Source of the DNA: GCA-2733415 sp965178635 | Lineage (GTDB): Bacteria > Bacteroidota > Bacteroidia > Flavobacteriales > Flavobacteriaceae | Length of the DNA stretch: 64,000 nt | Assembly: GCA_965178635.1 (NCBI GenBank) | Contig: CBCXVT010000036.1 | Location: 124,001 to 188,000, forward strand | Direction: 5' to 3' | In this document: positions 54,063 through 61,459 of the stretch, piece by piece | Layout: each line of letters starts with the position of its first letter | Position numbering within the stretch: position 1 is the first letter of the stretch | Notes under the pieces: model-generated | Database searches by the model: none | Told to the model about the DNA's origin: nothing | The model's input: only the letters and a program-made list of their open reading frames with translations | Translations under genes and position numbers: made by a program

Positions 54063-55013
54063 TTAAGAAATACTTAGCTCTTCTTCAACTTTATAGCGCT
54101 CTTGGTTTTTGTTATTTCGTAATACGAGTTCGCCTAAAAAACCAGCAATAAATAATTGAGAACCAATTATCATACTCACTAATGCGATATAAAATTGTGG
54201 GCGCTGGGTAATTAAACGACCTGTAGGGTTTAATATGAGTTTGTCAATACCTAAATAAAGCGCAAATATAAAACCGATAAAAAACAGTAAAGTCCCTAAA
54301 GCACCAAATAAGTGCATTGGGCGTTTTCCGAATTTAGATAAGAATGAGATGGTTAATAAATCTAAGAAACCATTAATAAATCTGTCCATTCCAAATTTTG
54401 TTTTCCCGTATTTACGTGCTTGGTGTTGCACAACTTTTTCATCAATTTTTTTAAAACCAGCGTTCTTTGCTAGTACTGGAATGTAACGGTGCATTTCACC
54501 ATAAACATCCACGTTTTTTACTACTTCATTTTTGTAGGCTTTAAGTCCACAGTTGAAATCGTGTAATTTTAAACCAGAGGTTTTTCGGGCACACCAGTTG
54601 AATACTTTTGATGGTAAGTTTTTAGCGAAAACAGAATCGTAACGTTTCTTTTTCCATCCAGAAATTAAGTCAAAACCTTGGTTTGCAATTAAATCATATA
54701 GCTCAGGAATTTCCTCAGGATTATCTTGTAAATCGGCATCCATGGTAATAACCACATCACCTTGTGCTTTTTCAAACCCTAAATGTAAGGCCTGAGATTT
54801 TCCGTAATTACGCAAAAACTTTAAGCCTTTAACGTTTGAGTCTTTCTCAGAAAGTTGATTAATTATTTTCCAAGAGTCATCAGTTGAACCGTCATCTATA
54901 AACAATATTTCATACGAATAACCATTGGATTGCATGACTTGTGCAATCCAATGGTGTAATTCAGTTAATGATTCATCTTCGTTTAGAAGTGGAATAATTA
55001 TAGATAGATTCAT
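54063..55013 (-). CDS. GT2 glycosyltransferase with membrane helices (DPM/ArnC-like)
   Basis: The 316-residue enzyme starts with LSIIIPLLNEDESLTELHHW, ILFIDDGSTDDSW and the metal motif MDADLQDNPEEI. CGLKAYKNEVV and QARKYGKTKFGM are typical of polyprenyl-phosphate glycosyltransferases (DPM1/ArnC/GtrB). Two helices follow at the C-terminus. It probably makes an undecaprenyl-phosphate sugar for transfer outside the membrane. It is 21 bases downstream of the DUF4199 gene, in a common unit. Confidence 0.88.
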   Translation of the reverse strand: MNLSIIIPLLNEDESLTELHHWIAQVMQSNGYSYEILFIDDGSTDDSWKIINQLSEKDSNVKGLKFLRNYGKSQALHLGFEKAQGDVVITMDADLQDNPEEIPELYDLIANQGFDLISGWKKKRYDSVFAKNLPSKVFNWCARKTSGLKLHDFNCGLKAYKNEVVKNVDVYGEMHRYIPVLAKNAGFKKIDEKVVQHQARKYGKTKFGMDRFINGFLDLLTISFLSKFGKRPMHLFGALGTLLFFIGFIFALYLGIDKLILNPTGRLITQRPQFYIALVSMIIGSQLFIAGFLGELVLRNNKNQERYKVEEELSIS

Positions 55014-55034
55014 ATGTTTAAAATATGTCTAAAA

Positions 55035-55562
55035 TTAGATAGAATTTTTGTCTTTCTTCAAGATTAATCCTCCAATTAATGAGAAAATAAATCCGAATAA
55101 TAAGTTTCCAATTAAAGCTCCAGCAAAAGAAATCCATGGCGATGAGAATTTAGATCCCATGTCTTTCATCATTTGAATTTGCTCATCAGACATTTCTGGA
55201 TTCTGCTCTAAAGTTTGTTCTAATTGTAATTCTTGAACTCTAGAAATGTATTCTGGGTCGATGTAAGATAAGAATACTAATTGATATAGAGAACCAATAA
55301 TACCTCCAACCAAAGCAATTGCGATACCTACTTTCAGTGCTTCTGTTAATGATACAAACCCGTCATTACCTTCTTTATATTTTTTAATACCTAAAACAAT
55401 CAAAGCTATCATGACAATGATTCCTAATAAACCACTAATCCAGCCAGTTTTTAATGGCATGTCAATAATATATGTTACAACAGAAATTAATACCGTTGTG
55501 AATCCTAAAATCAATCCGTAGTTTAGGGCAATGTTCTTTGTTGAGTTTGCGTTATTTTCCAT
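55035..55562 (-). CDS. DUF4199 membrane protein
   Basis: The 175-residue protein has four membrane helices (for example YGLILGFTTVLISVVTYII and WISGLLGIIVMIALIVLGI) and a periplasmic or cytosolic helix between helices 3 and 4 (ELQLEQTLEQNPEMSDEQI). This fits DUF4199, a Bacteroidota family without known function. It lies before the DPM-like gene in the same unit. Confidence 0.85.
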   Translation of the reverse strand: MENNANSTKNIALNYGLILGFTTVLISVVTYIIDMPLKTGWISGLLGIIVMIALIVLGIKKYKEGNDGFVSLTEALKVGIAIALVGGIIGSLYQLVFLSYIDPEYISRVQELQLEQTLEQNPEMSDEQIQMMKDMGSKFSSPWISFAGALIGNLLFGFIFSLIGGLILKKDKNSI

Positions 55563-55591
55563 AATTTAATTAGTTTTGTTTTATCAGTTAA

Positions 55592-55599
55592 CAAATGTA
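55592..55599 (-). promoter_or_regulatory. -7 promoter box of the DUF4199 gene
   Basis: The minus strand reads TACATTTG (TAnnTTTG match), 30 bases before the ATG at 55562. Confidence 0.55.
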
Positions 55600-55645
55600 G
55601 TAAATCGTTACAGAAAAAAGTTTAAAATATTTTACTAATAAGTTT

Positions 55646-55674
55646 TTTGAAATAGATTAAAAGTGATATATTTG
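55646..55674 (+). promoter_or_regulatory. Full -33/-7 promoter of the L31 gene
   Basis: TTTG at 55646-55649 and TATATTTG at 55667-55674 are separated by 17 bases, matching both elements of the Bacteroidota sigma-A promoter. The ATG follows at 55702. Confidence 0.7.
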
Positions 55675-55701
55675 CACCTCGAAAATGTTAAGATTAAGAA
55701 A

Positions 55702-55953
55702 ATGAAACAAGGTTTACATCCAGAAAATTATAGATTAGTAGCATTTAAAGATATGTCTAACGATGACGTATTCTTAACTAAGTCTACTGTAGATACAAAA
55801 GAAACTCTTGAAGTAGACGGAGTTGAGTATCCATTATTCAAATTAGAAATTTCAAGAACGTCTCATCCTTTTTACACAGGTAAATCTAAATTAGTAGATA
55901 CTGCTGGGCGTATTGACAAGTTCAAGACAAAATACTCAAAATTCAAGAAGTAA
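55702..55953 (+). CDS. rpmE2: 50S ribosomal protein L31 type B
   Basis: The 83-residue protein (MKQGLHPENYRLVAFKDMSN, then SRTSHPFYTGKSKLVDTAGR and a basic C-terminus) is a type B L31. It lacks the zinc-binding CxxC motif of type A, so it is the C- form. An in-frame ATG at 55663 would add 13 residues but lies within or before the promoter box, so the start at 55702 is right. A strong promoter and terminator flank the gene. Confidence 0.95.
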   Translation: MKQGLHPENYRLVAFKDMSNDDVFLTKSTVDTKETLEVDGVEYPLFKLEISRTSHPFYTGKSKLVDTAGRIDKFKTKYSKFKK

Positions 55954-55975
55954 TTCTTCGAATTTTACACATACT

Positions 55976-56009
55976 AAAAGCCTTCGAGAAATCGAAGGCT
56001 TTTTTTTTT
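55976..56009 (+). terminator. Strong terminator after the L31 gene
   Basis: AAAAGCCTTCGA, loop GAAA and TCGAAGGCTTTT make a perfect 12-bp stem with a stable GNRA loop, followed by more than ten T residues. Confidence 0.95.
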
Positions 56010-56025
56010 ATTCTAAGATTTTAAA

Positions 56026-56051
56026 ACTTAACTTTGAGACTTAACTTTGAG
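56026..56051 (+). promoter_or_regulatory. Tandem-duplicated -7 promoter box
   Basis: ACTTAACTTTGAG occurs twice in direct tandem (56026-56038 and 56039-56051, period 13). Each copy has TAACTTTG (TAnnTTTG). The second copy ends 8 bases before the ATG at 56060, so it would give a nearly leaderless transcript. Confidence 0.55.
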
Positions 56052-56059
56052 CTAACACT

Positions 56060-57235
56060 ATGAATTATATTCTTTTTGATGGTACAGTAAGAAACCAATT
56101 ACTGCCATTTACATATACAAGACCAGTTGCTGATATCCGCGTTGGAATTTTAACTATTAGAGAAAAATGGGAGAAATTCTTAGGGTTTACAACAACTACA
56201 ATTACTGAAGATTATTTAGCTGAAAAGTTTCCGATGGTAGAGTTGGAAGAGAACGTCATGATTAATGCGTCATTTTTACCAAACGAAGAATTGGTTGGGA
56301 TGATTAAAAATTTATCAGAAAATCAAGCCATTATTTGTGATGATGAAATGCTGGCATTCTATACTACAGCTTCACAAGAAGAAGTAGATTTTGATACCTA
56401 CGAGCTTTTTGAAGTTGATTGTGAGTATACGCGCATTGAAAATACATGGGATATATTCTCTAAAAATGCCCACGCTATTCAAGAAGACTTTAACATCTTA
56501 ACAGAAGATAGAGAATCACAACCAATACCAGAAGGGGTACAATGTGTGAATCCTGATAATATATTTATTGAAGAAGGTGCGCAAGTGTTGTTTTCTACTT
56601 TAAATGCGTCAAATGGGCCAATATATATAGCTAAAGATGCGCAAATTATGGAAGGTTGCTCAGTACGTGGGCCATTTGCATTGTGTGAACACGCAACATT
56701 AAAAATGGGTGCTAAAATTTATGGTGGAACAACTATTGGTCCTGAAAGTAAAGTAGGAGGAGAGGTTAATAACTCTGTAATATTCGGATTTTCTAACAAA
56801 GGTCATGATGGCTTTTTAGGAAATTCAGTGATTGGAGAATGGTGTAATATTGGTGCAGATTCTAACAATTCTAATTTGAAGAATAATTATGCTGAAGTAC
56901 GCTTATGGAATTATGAAACCGAAAACTTCGCAAAAACAGGTTTACAATTTTGTGGACTAATGATGGGAGATCATTCTAAGTGTGGAATTAATACCATGTT
57001 TAATACTGGAACCGTTGTAGGTGTAAGTGCTAATATTTTTGGAGGCGGGTTTCCAAGAAACTTTATACCTAGTTACTGTTGGGGTGGAAGCTCTGGTTTT
57101 ACAACGTACTTAACCAAAAAAGCATTTGAAGTTGCTGAGGTGGTTATGGCGCGTAGAGGTCTGGAATTTTCAGACGCAGATGCCGCTATTTTAACGCATG
57201 TGTTTGAGGAAACATCTCAATACAGAAAAGATTAA
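56060..57235 (+). CDS. GlmU-like sugar nucleotidyltransferase of Bacteroidota
   Basis: The 391-residue protein begins MNYILFDGTVRNQLLPFTYTRPVADIRVGIL, with a reduced nucleotidyltransferase half. The C-terminal half is a left-handed beta helix with hexapeptide repeats (IYIAKDAQIMEGCSVRGPF, IYGGTTIGPESKVGGEVNNS, NSVIGEWCNIGADSNNSN). This is the Bacteroidota GlmU-like group, expected to make UDP-GlcNAc or to act on a sugar-1-phosphate. The classical LxAGxGTRM loop of GlmU is not seen at the N-terminus, so uridylyltransfer is not certain. It stands alone with its own promoter and a shared terminator. Confidence 0.85.
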   Translation: MNYILFDGTVRNQLLPFTYTRPVADIRVGILTIREKWEKFLGFTTTTITEDYLAEKFPMVELEENVMINASFLPNEELVGMIKNLSENQAIICDDEMLAFYTTASQEEVDFDTYELFEVDCEYTRIENTWDIFSKNAHAIQEDFNILTEDRESQPIPEGVQCVNPDNIFIEEGAQVLFSTLNASNGPIYIAKDAQIMEGCSVRGPFALCEHATLKMGAKIYGGTTIGPESKVGGEVNNSVIFGFSNKGHDGFLGNSVIGEWCNIGADSNNSNLKNNYAEVRLWNYETENFAKTGLQFCGLMMGDHSKCGINTMFNTGTVVGVSANIFGGGFPRNFIPSYCWGGSSGFTTYLTKKAFEVAEVVMARRGLEFSDADAAILTHVFEETSQYRKD

Positions 57236-57253
57236 TTAGATATAGATTTAAAC

Positions 57254-57287
57254 AAAAAGCGCCACTATTTAAATAGTGGCGCTTTTT
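57254..57287. terminator. Bidirectional terminator, perfect 17-bp palindrome
   Basis: AAAAAGCGCCACTATTT (57254-57270) and AAATAGTGGCGCTTTTT (57271-57287) are exactly complementary and adjacent. It lies between the convergent genes ending at 57235 and 57290. Confidence 0.95.
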
Positions 57288-57289
57288 GA

Positions 57290-57967
57290 TTAAGAGACTA
57301 ATTGTTCATAAAAACCACCAATTTCTAACGCACTGTCTATAAAATGGATTTCATAAATCCAATAGCGCTCATTGCCTAAAATATCTTTATCACTCATTAA
57401 ATCATGGTTATTGGGGTGGATGTAGTTAATTTCATCTTCACCAAGAATTTTCTCATGTGGGAAGTTCCCAGCCAAATGCCCGCAATGCGCATTACCATAA
57501 GTCCAACCGTATTTTTTTGCGAGTGCTTTTGTGTAGTTGTAAAACTCAGCGCCAGTTATGGTGTGTTTGTGTTCTTGGTAATACGTTTTTCCTTCTTCCC
57601 AAGCAAGTTCTACATCTCGCTGTAGTTTTAGTTTTCTGTCGTTTGTGCCCAGTACATAGGTTCTGCCAATGTCAGCTTCCCAATCGTCAAATACAGGGCC
57701 GAAATCAAAAAATACAATATCATCGTCTTGTAATGTTAATACTGGTGGGTTTTCTTTATAAGGCAGCAACGTGTTTTTGCCAGAACGGACAATACGCTTA
57801 TGCCAAAACTTTTTAATACCAAACAATTCAAACGCTAAGTTGTAAACTTCTATGTTTAGTTCACGTTCGGTTTTTCCTGCTGTTACTAACGCACGGTCTT
57901 CAATAGCTTTGAATAGTGTGAGTGCTTTGGTTTCGGCTTCAACTAAATTCTGGTAAACTGCAGACAT
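57290..57967 (-). CDS. M24-family metallopeptidase-like protein
   Basis: The 225-residue protein has the pita-bread pattern of the M24 family (methionine aminopeptidase/Xaa-Pro dipeptidase): GKTERELNIEVYNLAFE, DIVFFDFGPVFDDWEADIGRTYVLG (metal-site Asp residues), NAHCGHLAGNFPHEKI (His) and WIYEIHFID (Glu). The C-terminal Glu of the usual set is not obvious. It could be a peptidase or a non-peptidase relative. It is the last gene of a tight four-gene minus-strand cluster (58894 to 57290). Confidence 0.85.
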   Translation of the reverse strand: MSAVYQNLVEAETKALTLFKAIEDRALVTAGKTERELNIEVYNLAFELFGIKKFWHKRIVRSGKNTLLPYKENPPVLTLQDDDIVFFDFGPVFDDWEADIGRTYVLGTNDRKLKLQRDVELAWEEGKTYYQEHKHTITGAEFYNYTKALAKKYGWTYGNAHCGHLAGNFPHEKILGEDEINYIHPNNHDLMSDKDILGNERYWIYEIHFIDSALEIGGFYEQLVS

Positions 57968-57968
57968 G

Positions 57969-58157
57969 TTATTGTTGAGAGGTTAATAGTTGTTCGTACT
58001 CTTCAAATCGATGCTCTCTAATAGGCCTGATTTTAGGTTCTGTATTAAAATGTAATACCAAACAAGGGCTAATGTTTTTGTAACGCTCTACATATTCATA
58101 ACGTACCAATTCCTTATTCTTGATGCGCTGCTTTATTTTGTTGTGATATGGGTACAT
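57969..58157 (-). CDS. Small basic hypothetical protein (62 residues)
   Basis: The protein begins MYPYHNKIKQRIKNKELVRY and ends EEYEQLLTSQQ; the middle has SPCLVLHFNTEPKIRPIREHR. It has no signal peptide or helix for a membrane. It lies one base after the M24 gene start and 3 bases from the SIMPL gene, so it is translated with them. I do not recognise the family. Confidence 0.6.
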   Translation of the reverse strand: MYPYHNKIKQRIKNKELVRYEYVERYKNISPCLVLHFNTEPKIRPIREHRFEEYEQLLTSQQ

Positions 58158-58160
58158 GAA

Positions 58161-58892
58161 TTAGTTTACTTTATAGACTAGTTTCATTGTGATAGATGCT
58201 GTTTTTTCTCTTGAACTCGTGTTAAAAGTCCCGCCCCATGAATATCCTTCTTTAGAGTTTTGTCCCGTGATTTGGAACACGCCCATTTTTGCAGATTCTA
58301 AGTCGCCTAATTCACCTCCTGAATACTCAGATATTTTTTCTGCTCGTATTCTCGCGTCTTCTGTGGCTTTAGAAATCATTTCAATTTTTAAATCGGCTAA
58401 TTTGGTGTAATAATAGCGTGGCGATTCTGAGTAAAATTGCACTCCTTGGTTTAATAACTCCGTTATTTCTCTTGATATTTTTTCAATTTTATCGACATTT
58501 TTCGATTCTATTTGTACCGATTGAGTGAGTTCATAACCAACAAACTCATCACCCATATAATCTCCGCTTTGGGAATACAGTTGTTTGGTTTTTTTATGTG
58601 ATTTTACAGCGCTATAAATAAGCTGATCTGTATTAATGCCTTTGCTTGCTAAATAGGTGTTGACTACAGATTTATTGCGTTCTAAAGTTACATACGCTTG
58701 TTTTAAATCTATGTTTTGTGCGCCGAAACTTCCTTCCCAGACAATGAGGTCTGAAGAGAAATCTGTATTTCCCAAGCCTGTCACTTGAATTTCACCTTCA
58801 ACTTTGTTTCTGTCTGTATAAGCTTTTCCTAAAAATATGGAGGACGCAACTATGGCTATCCCAAAAATAATGGCATTGGTATACTGTTTCAT
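58161..58892 (-). CDS. SIMPL-domain (DUF541) protein
   Basis: The 243-residue protein has an N-terminal membrane helix or signal (MKQYTNAIIFGIAIVASSIFL) and then the SIMPL domain: IQVTGLGNTDFSSDLIVWEGSFGAQNIDL, KSHKKTKQLYSQSGDYMGDEFVGYEL and KATEDARIRAEKISEYSGGELG. Bacterial SIMPL proteins are periplasmic and often linked to oxidative or envelope stress. It belongs to a tight cluster with a small glycine-zipper gene before and two genes after it. Confidence 0.85.
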   Translation of the reverse strand: MKQYTNAIIFGIAIVASSIFLGKAYTDRNKVEGEIQVTGLGNTDFSSDLIVWEGSFGAQNIDLKQAYVTLERNKSVVNTYLASKGINTDQLIYSAVKSHKKTKQLYSQSGDYMGDEFVGYELTQSVQIESKNVDKIEKISREITELLNQGVQFYSESPRYYYTKLADLKIEMISKATEDARIRAEKISEYSGGELGDLESAKMGVFQITGQNSKEGYSWGGTFNTSSREKTASITMKLVYKVN

Positions 58893-58893
58893 A

Positions 58894-59058
58894 TTAGTTG
58901 TTTTTATTACGTTTATTAGCTAAAGTTGTTCCTATACCAGCCCCAAGAGCAACACCAACACCTATCCATAAACCAATGTTGTCTGTTAAAATGCCTACAA
59001 GTGTTCCTAAGCTTATTCCTATGGCCATTGGGATAGCTATTTGTTTGTTTTTTTTCAT
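58894..59058 (-). CDS. Small glycine-zipper membrane protein (54 residues)
   Basis: The protein (MKKNKQIAIPMAIGISLGTL, then VGILTDNIGLWIGVGVALGA, GIGTTLANKRNKNN) has two hydrophobic segments rich in Gly and Ala in the GxxxG style and charged ends. The frame from ATG at 59058 to TAA at 58894 is clean, and it ends one base before the SIMPL start. It probably sits in the membrane. It is short, so expression is not proven. Confidence 0.6.
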   Translation of the reverse strand: MKKNKQIAIPMAIGISLGTLVGILTDNIGLWIGVGVALGAGIGTTLANKRNKNN

Positions 59059-59070
59059 TGATAGTGGTTT

Positions 59071-59904
59071 TTAAAAAGGTAAATTATCTGCAATTATTGA
59101 TAAAGGAAATTTTTTTTCAAAACTTCCTTTATCAGTAACTATTTCTAATAAAAGACTTCCGGCAATTGTATAACTTTCTTTTATTTCATCACCTTTCCAT
59201 GATTGAGCTAACACTTTAGTGTTTGTTAATTCTAATTCAACCCAACCGTTTCTTGGTATTTTTTTCTGATCAATAGATAGGCTATATCTATAATTATATT
59301 TTTTACTTAGAGATTTTCTACTTGAAACTTTTTTACCATTTTGTTTAATTGTCCAATCACTTTTAGAGTATAAATAGATACCCTGGATTTCTGGGGATAC
59401 TTTATTCGTTTTATTTTCAATATCAAAGTTAAGATTAATGGAGGCTTCAGCATACTCTTCATTTGTCTCTAATTCTGAATTTGTTTTCAGTTCAATATTA
59501 AATGGAGATTTTTTTTGACTTTCGATTTCTTTTTTTGCCCACTTTAGATTTTTATCAAGATGGTTTTGTAAATGAACTATAGAGTCTCCATATACGATAT
59601 GTCTTTTGTGTTTTAAGTCAAATGGAATGTTTTCAACTTCTTTTGTAATTAGAATACACAATTTTCCTATAGAATGTGCGTAACCTAACTCATAAAAAAC
59701 GTTAGGGTTTTTGGTTGATAAATCTGCAATTATAAAATCTGCTTCTTCAATTTCATTGTAAATTTTATCAAGCATACCCTCATCAAATAATTCCTCATCT
59801 AATCTATATGCATGTATGTTGTTGTTTTTTGCTGTTTCTTTTATTCCAAGTTGATAAACATCATCAAAATCCGAATTAAAAGGCATTATTACGAATGTTT
59901 TCAT
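59071..59904 (-). CDS. Nucleoside 2-deoxyribosyltransferase-like N-domain with beta-rich C-domain
   Basis: The 277-residue protein starts with MKTFVIMPFNSDFDDVYQLG, followed by ADFIIADLSTKNPNVFYELGYAHSIGK. This resembles the nucleoside 2-deoxyribosyltransferase or TIR-like fold, including a Glu at 72 in the place of the catalytic Glu. ENIPFDLKHKRHIVYG ends that domain at about 110. The second half (about 150-277) is beta-rich (NLNFDIENKTNKV, VELELTNTKVLAQSW) and not assigned. Similar domains are found in stress and possibly anti-phage proteins. Function is unknown. A -7 box is at 59931. Confidence 0.65.
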   Translation of the reverse strand: MKTFVIMPFNSDFDDVYQLGIKETAKNNNIHAYRLDEELFDEGMLDKIYNEIEEADFIIADLSTKNPNVFYELGYAHSIGKLCILITKEVENIPFDLKHKRHIVYGDSIVHLQNHLDKNLKWAKKEIESQKKSPFNIELKTNSELETNEEYAEASINLNFDIENKTNKVSPEIQGIYLYSKSDWTIKQNGKKVSSRKSLSKKYNYRYSLSIDQKKIPRNGWVELELTNTKVLAQSWKGDEIKESYTIAGSLLLEIVTDKGSFEKKFPLSIIADNLPF

Positions 59905-59930
59905 TGAGTAGAGTTAAATTGTCAATATCT

Positions 59931-59938
59931 CAAATATA
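59931..59938 (-). promoter_or_regulatory. -7 promoter box for the 59071 gene
   Basis: The minus strand reads TATATTTG (TAnnTTTG match), 27 bases before the ATG at 59904. Confidence 0.55.
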
Positions 59939-59979
59939 CCACTTCTAGATTAAAGTAATATTTGATAAATTGGATGGGT

Positions 59980-61356
59980 TTAAATAATCTTCTTAATCCA
60001 TTTAAAATATTTAAACGGCACATATTTTAATGGTAAATCTAGCCATGTTGGTGTAGTAACAACAGCTCTTTTATTGCTAAATGCTAAGAAACTGTCTTTA
60101 CCGTGGTATTTTCCCATACCGCTATTGCCAACACCTCCAAATGGGAGTTTGTGGTTACCAATATGCATTAACGTATCATTAATACACGCGCCACCAGATG
60201 TTGTTTTTGCTAAGACCTCTTTCGCTTTGTTATTCTTTCCAAAATAATAAAACGCTAATGGTTTTTCATTGTTATTTATATATGTGATAGGTTCATCAAG
60301 ATGTTCAAAACTCATCACGGGTAAAATAGGTCCGAATATTTCGTTTTGCATAATCGTGAAATCAGGTTGCACATTATCAATAATAGTTGGTGCAACATAT
60401 TTATTGTCTATATCAATGTCGCCACCTGTATGTATGTCGCCTTCATATAATAATTCAGACAATCGTTCTGTAGCGTTTTTATTAATAATACGTGGATAAA
60501 AACGACTTTCTTTTATGTTATCACCATACATTAATGTGATGTTTTTTGCAATTTTATTGAGCAATTCTTCTTTAATAGAACAGTGTGCAAAGAGATAATC
60601 TGGAGCAATACAGGTTTGTCCTGCATTGATTAATTTACCCCAAGCTATACGTTTGGCAGCAACATCAATATTTGCATCTGCATCAACAATGCACGGACTT
60701 TTTCCACCCAATTCCAACACAACTGGAGTAAGGTGTTCTGCTGCGGCTTTCATAACTACTTTACCAACTTTTGGACTTCCTGTAAAAAAGATGATGTCAA
60801 AACGTTTTGAGAATAGTATCGTATTTGTCTCTTTAGCGCCATGAACTACACTAATATAGTTGGAGTCAAAGGCTTCTGAAAGCATCTTTTCCATAACCTT
60901 TGCGATAGTTGGTGCATCTGGTGATGGTTTTAAAATGCTACAACATCCGGCAGATATTGCACCTACTAATGTGTTTATGAGTAACTGGAATGGGTAATTC
61001 CACGGTGAAACAATTAAGGCTACACCTAAAGGTTCGCTGAGTATTTTACTTGAGGATGGCAACAGATGAATAGGTGTTGCTATTCGTTTTGGGGCTGCCC
61101 ACTTTTTCAAATGTTTTATATGGTTGTCAATTTCTCCAGTAACAATACTAATTTCAGTTAGGTAGGCTTCTTCAGGCGATTTGTGTAAATCTTCCCATAA
61201 AGCGTCTTCAATTTGCGTTTGATACTGAAGAATCACCTTTTTTAACTTTCGCAATTGTGTAAGTCTGAAGCTAATGTCTTTAGTCTGTTGAGTTGTAAAA
61301 AAAGCTTTCTGACTATTGAGAAGTTGATTAATTATATGTTCTGAAGTCGCTGTCAT
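59980..61356 (-). CDS. Aldehyde dehydrogenase (class 3-like)
   Basis: The 458-residue enzyme oxidises aldehydes to acids with NAD(P). The catalytic Cys249 (NAGQTCIAPDYL), Glu215 (LELGGKSP) and Asn120 (VSPWNYPFQ) are all present, along with FFTGSPKVGK in the cofactor site. The length and the hydrophobic C-terminus (PLKYVPFKYFKWIKKII) match the ALDH3 group of fatty aldehyde dehydrogenases, which can sit on membranes. It is a single gene with a -7 box at 61419. Confidence 0.93.
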   Translation of the reverse strand: MTATSEHIINQLLNSQKAFFTTQQTKDISFRLTQLRKLKKVILQYQTQIEDALWEDLHKSPEEAYLTEISIVTGEIDNHIKHLKKWAAPKRIATPIHLLPSSSKILSEPLGVALIVSPWNYPFQLLINTLVGAISAGCCSILKPSPDAPTIAKVMEKMLSEAFDSNYISVVHGAKETNTILFSKRFDIIFFTGSPKVGKVVMKAAAEHLTPVVLELGGKSPCIVDADANIDVAAKRIAWGKLINAGQTCIAPDYLFAHCSIKEELLNKIAKNITLMYGDNIKESRFYPRIINKNATERLSELLYEGDIHTGGDIDIDNKYVAPTIIDNVQPDFTIMQNEIFGPILPVMSFEHLDEPITYINNNEKPLAFYYFGKNNKAKEVLAKTTSGGACINDTLMHIGNHKLPFGGVGNSGMGKYHGKDSFLAFSNKRAVVTTPTWLDLPLKYVPFKYFKWIKKII

Positions 61357-61418
61357 GTTTCGGGTACTTTTTTAATCCACAATAATCTATAAATACATGA
61401 TTTAAGGTGTGAATCTCT

Positions 61419-61426
61419 CAAATATA
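61419..61426 (-). promoter_or_regulatory. -7 promoter box of the aldehyde dehydrogenase gene
   Basis: The minus strand reads TATATTTG (TAnnTTTG match), 63 bases before the ATG at 61356. The flanking bases (TATATTTGAGA) are the same as in the box at 59931. Confidence 0.5.
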
Positions 61427-61459
61427 CTTATTCTAGTTCAGTAAATCTTGTGTTAAATC

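Noticed and set aside
57404..57816. Two overlapping plus-strand frames
   Set aside because: They are antisense to the M24 gene, which has clear metal-site motifs.
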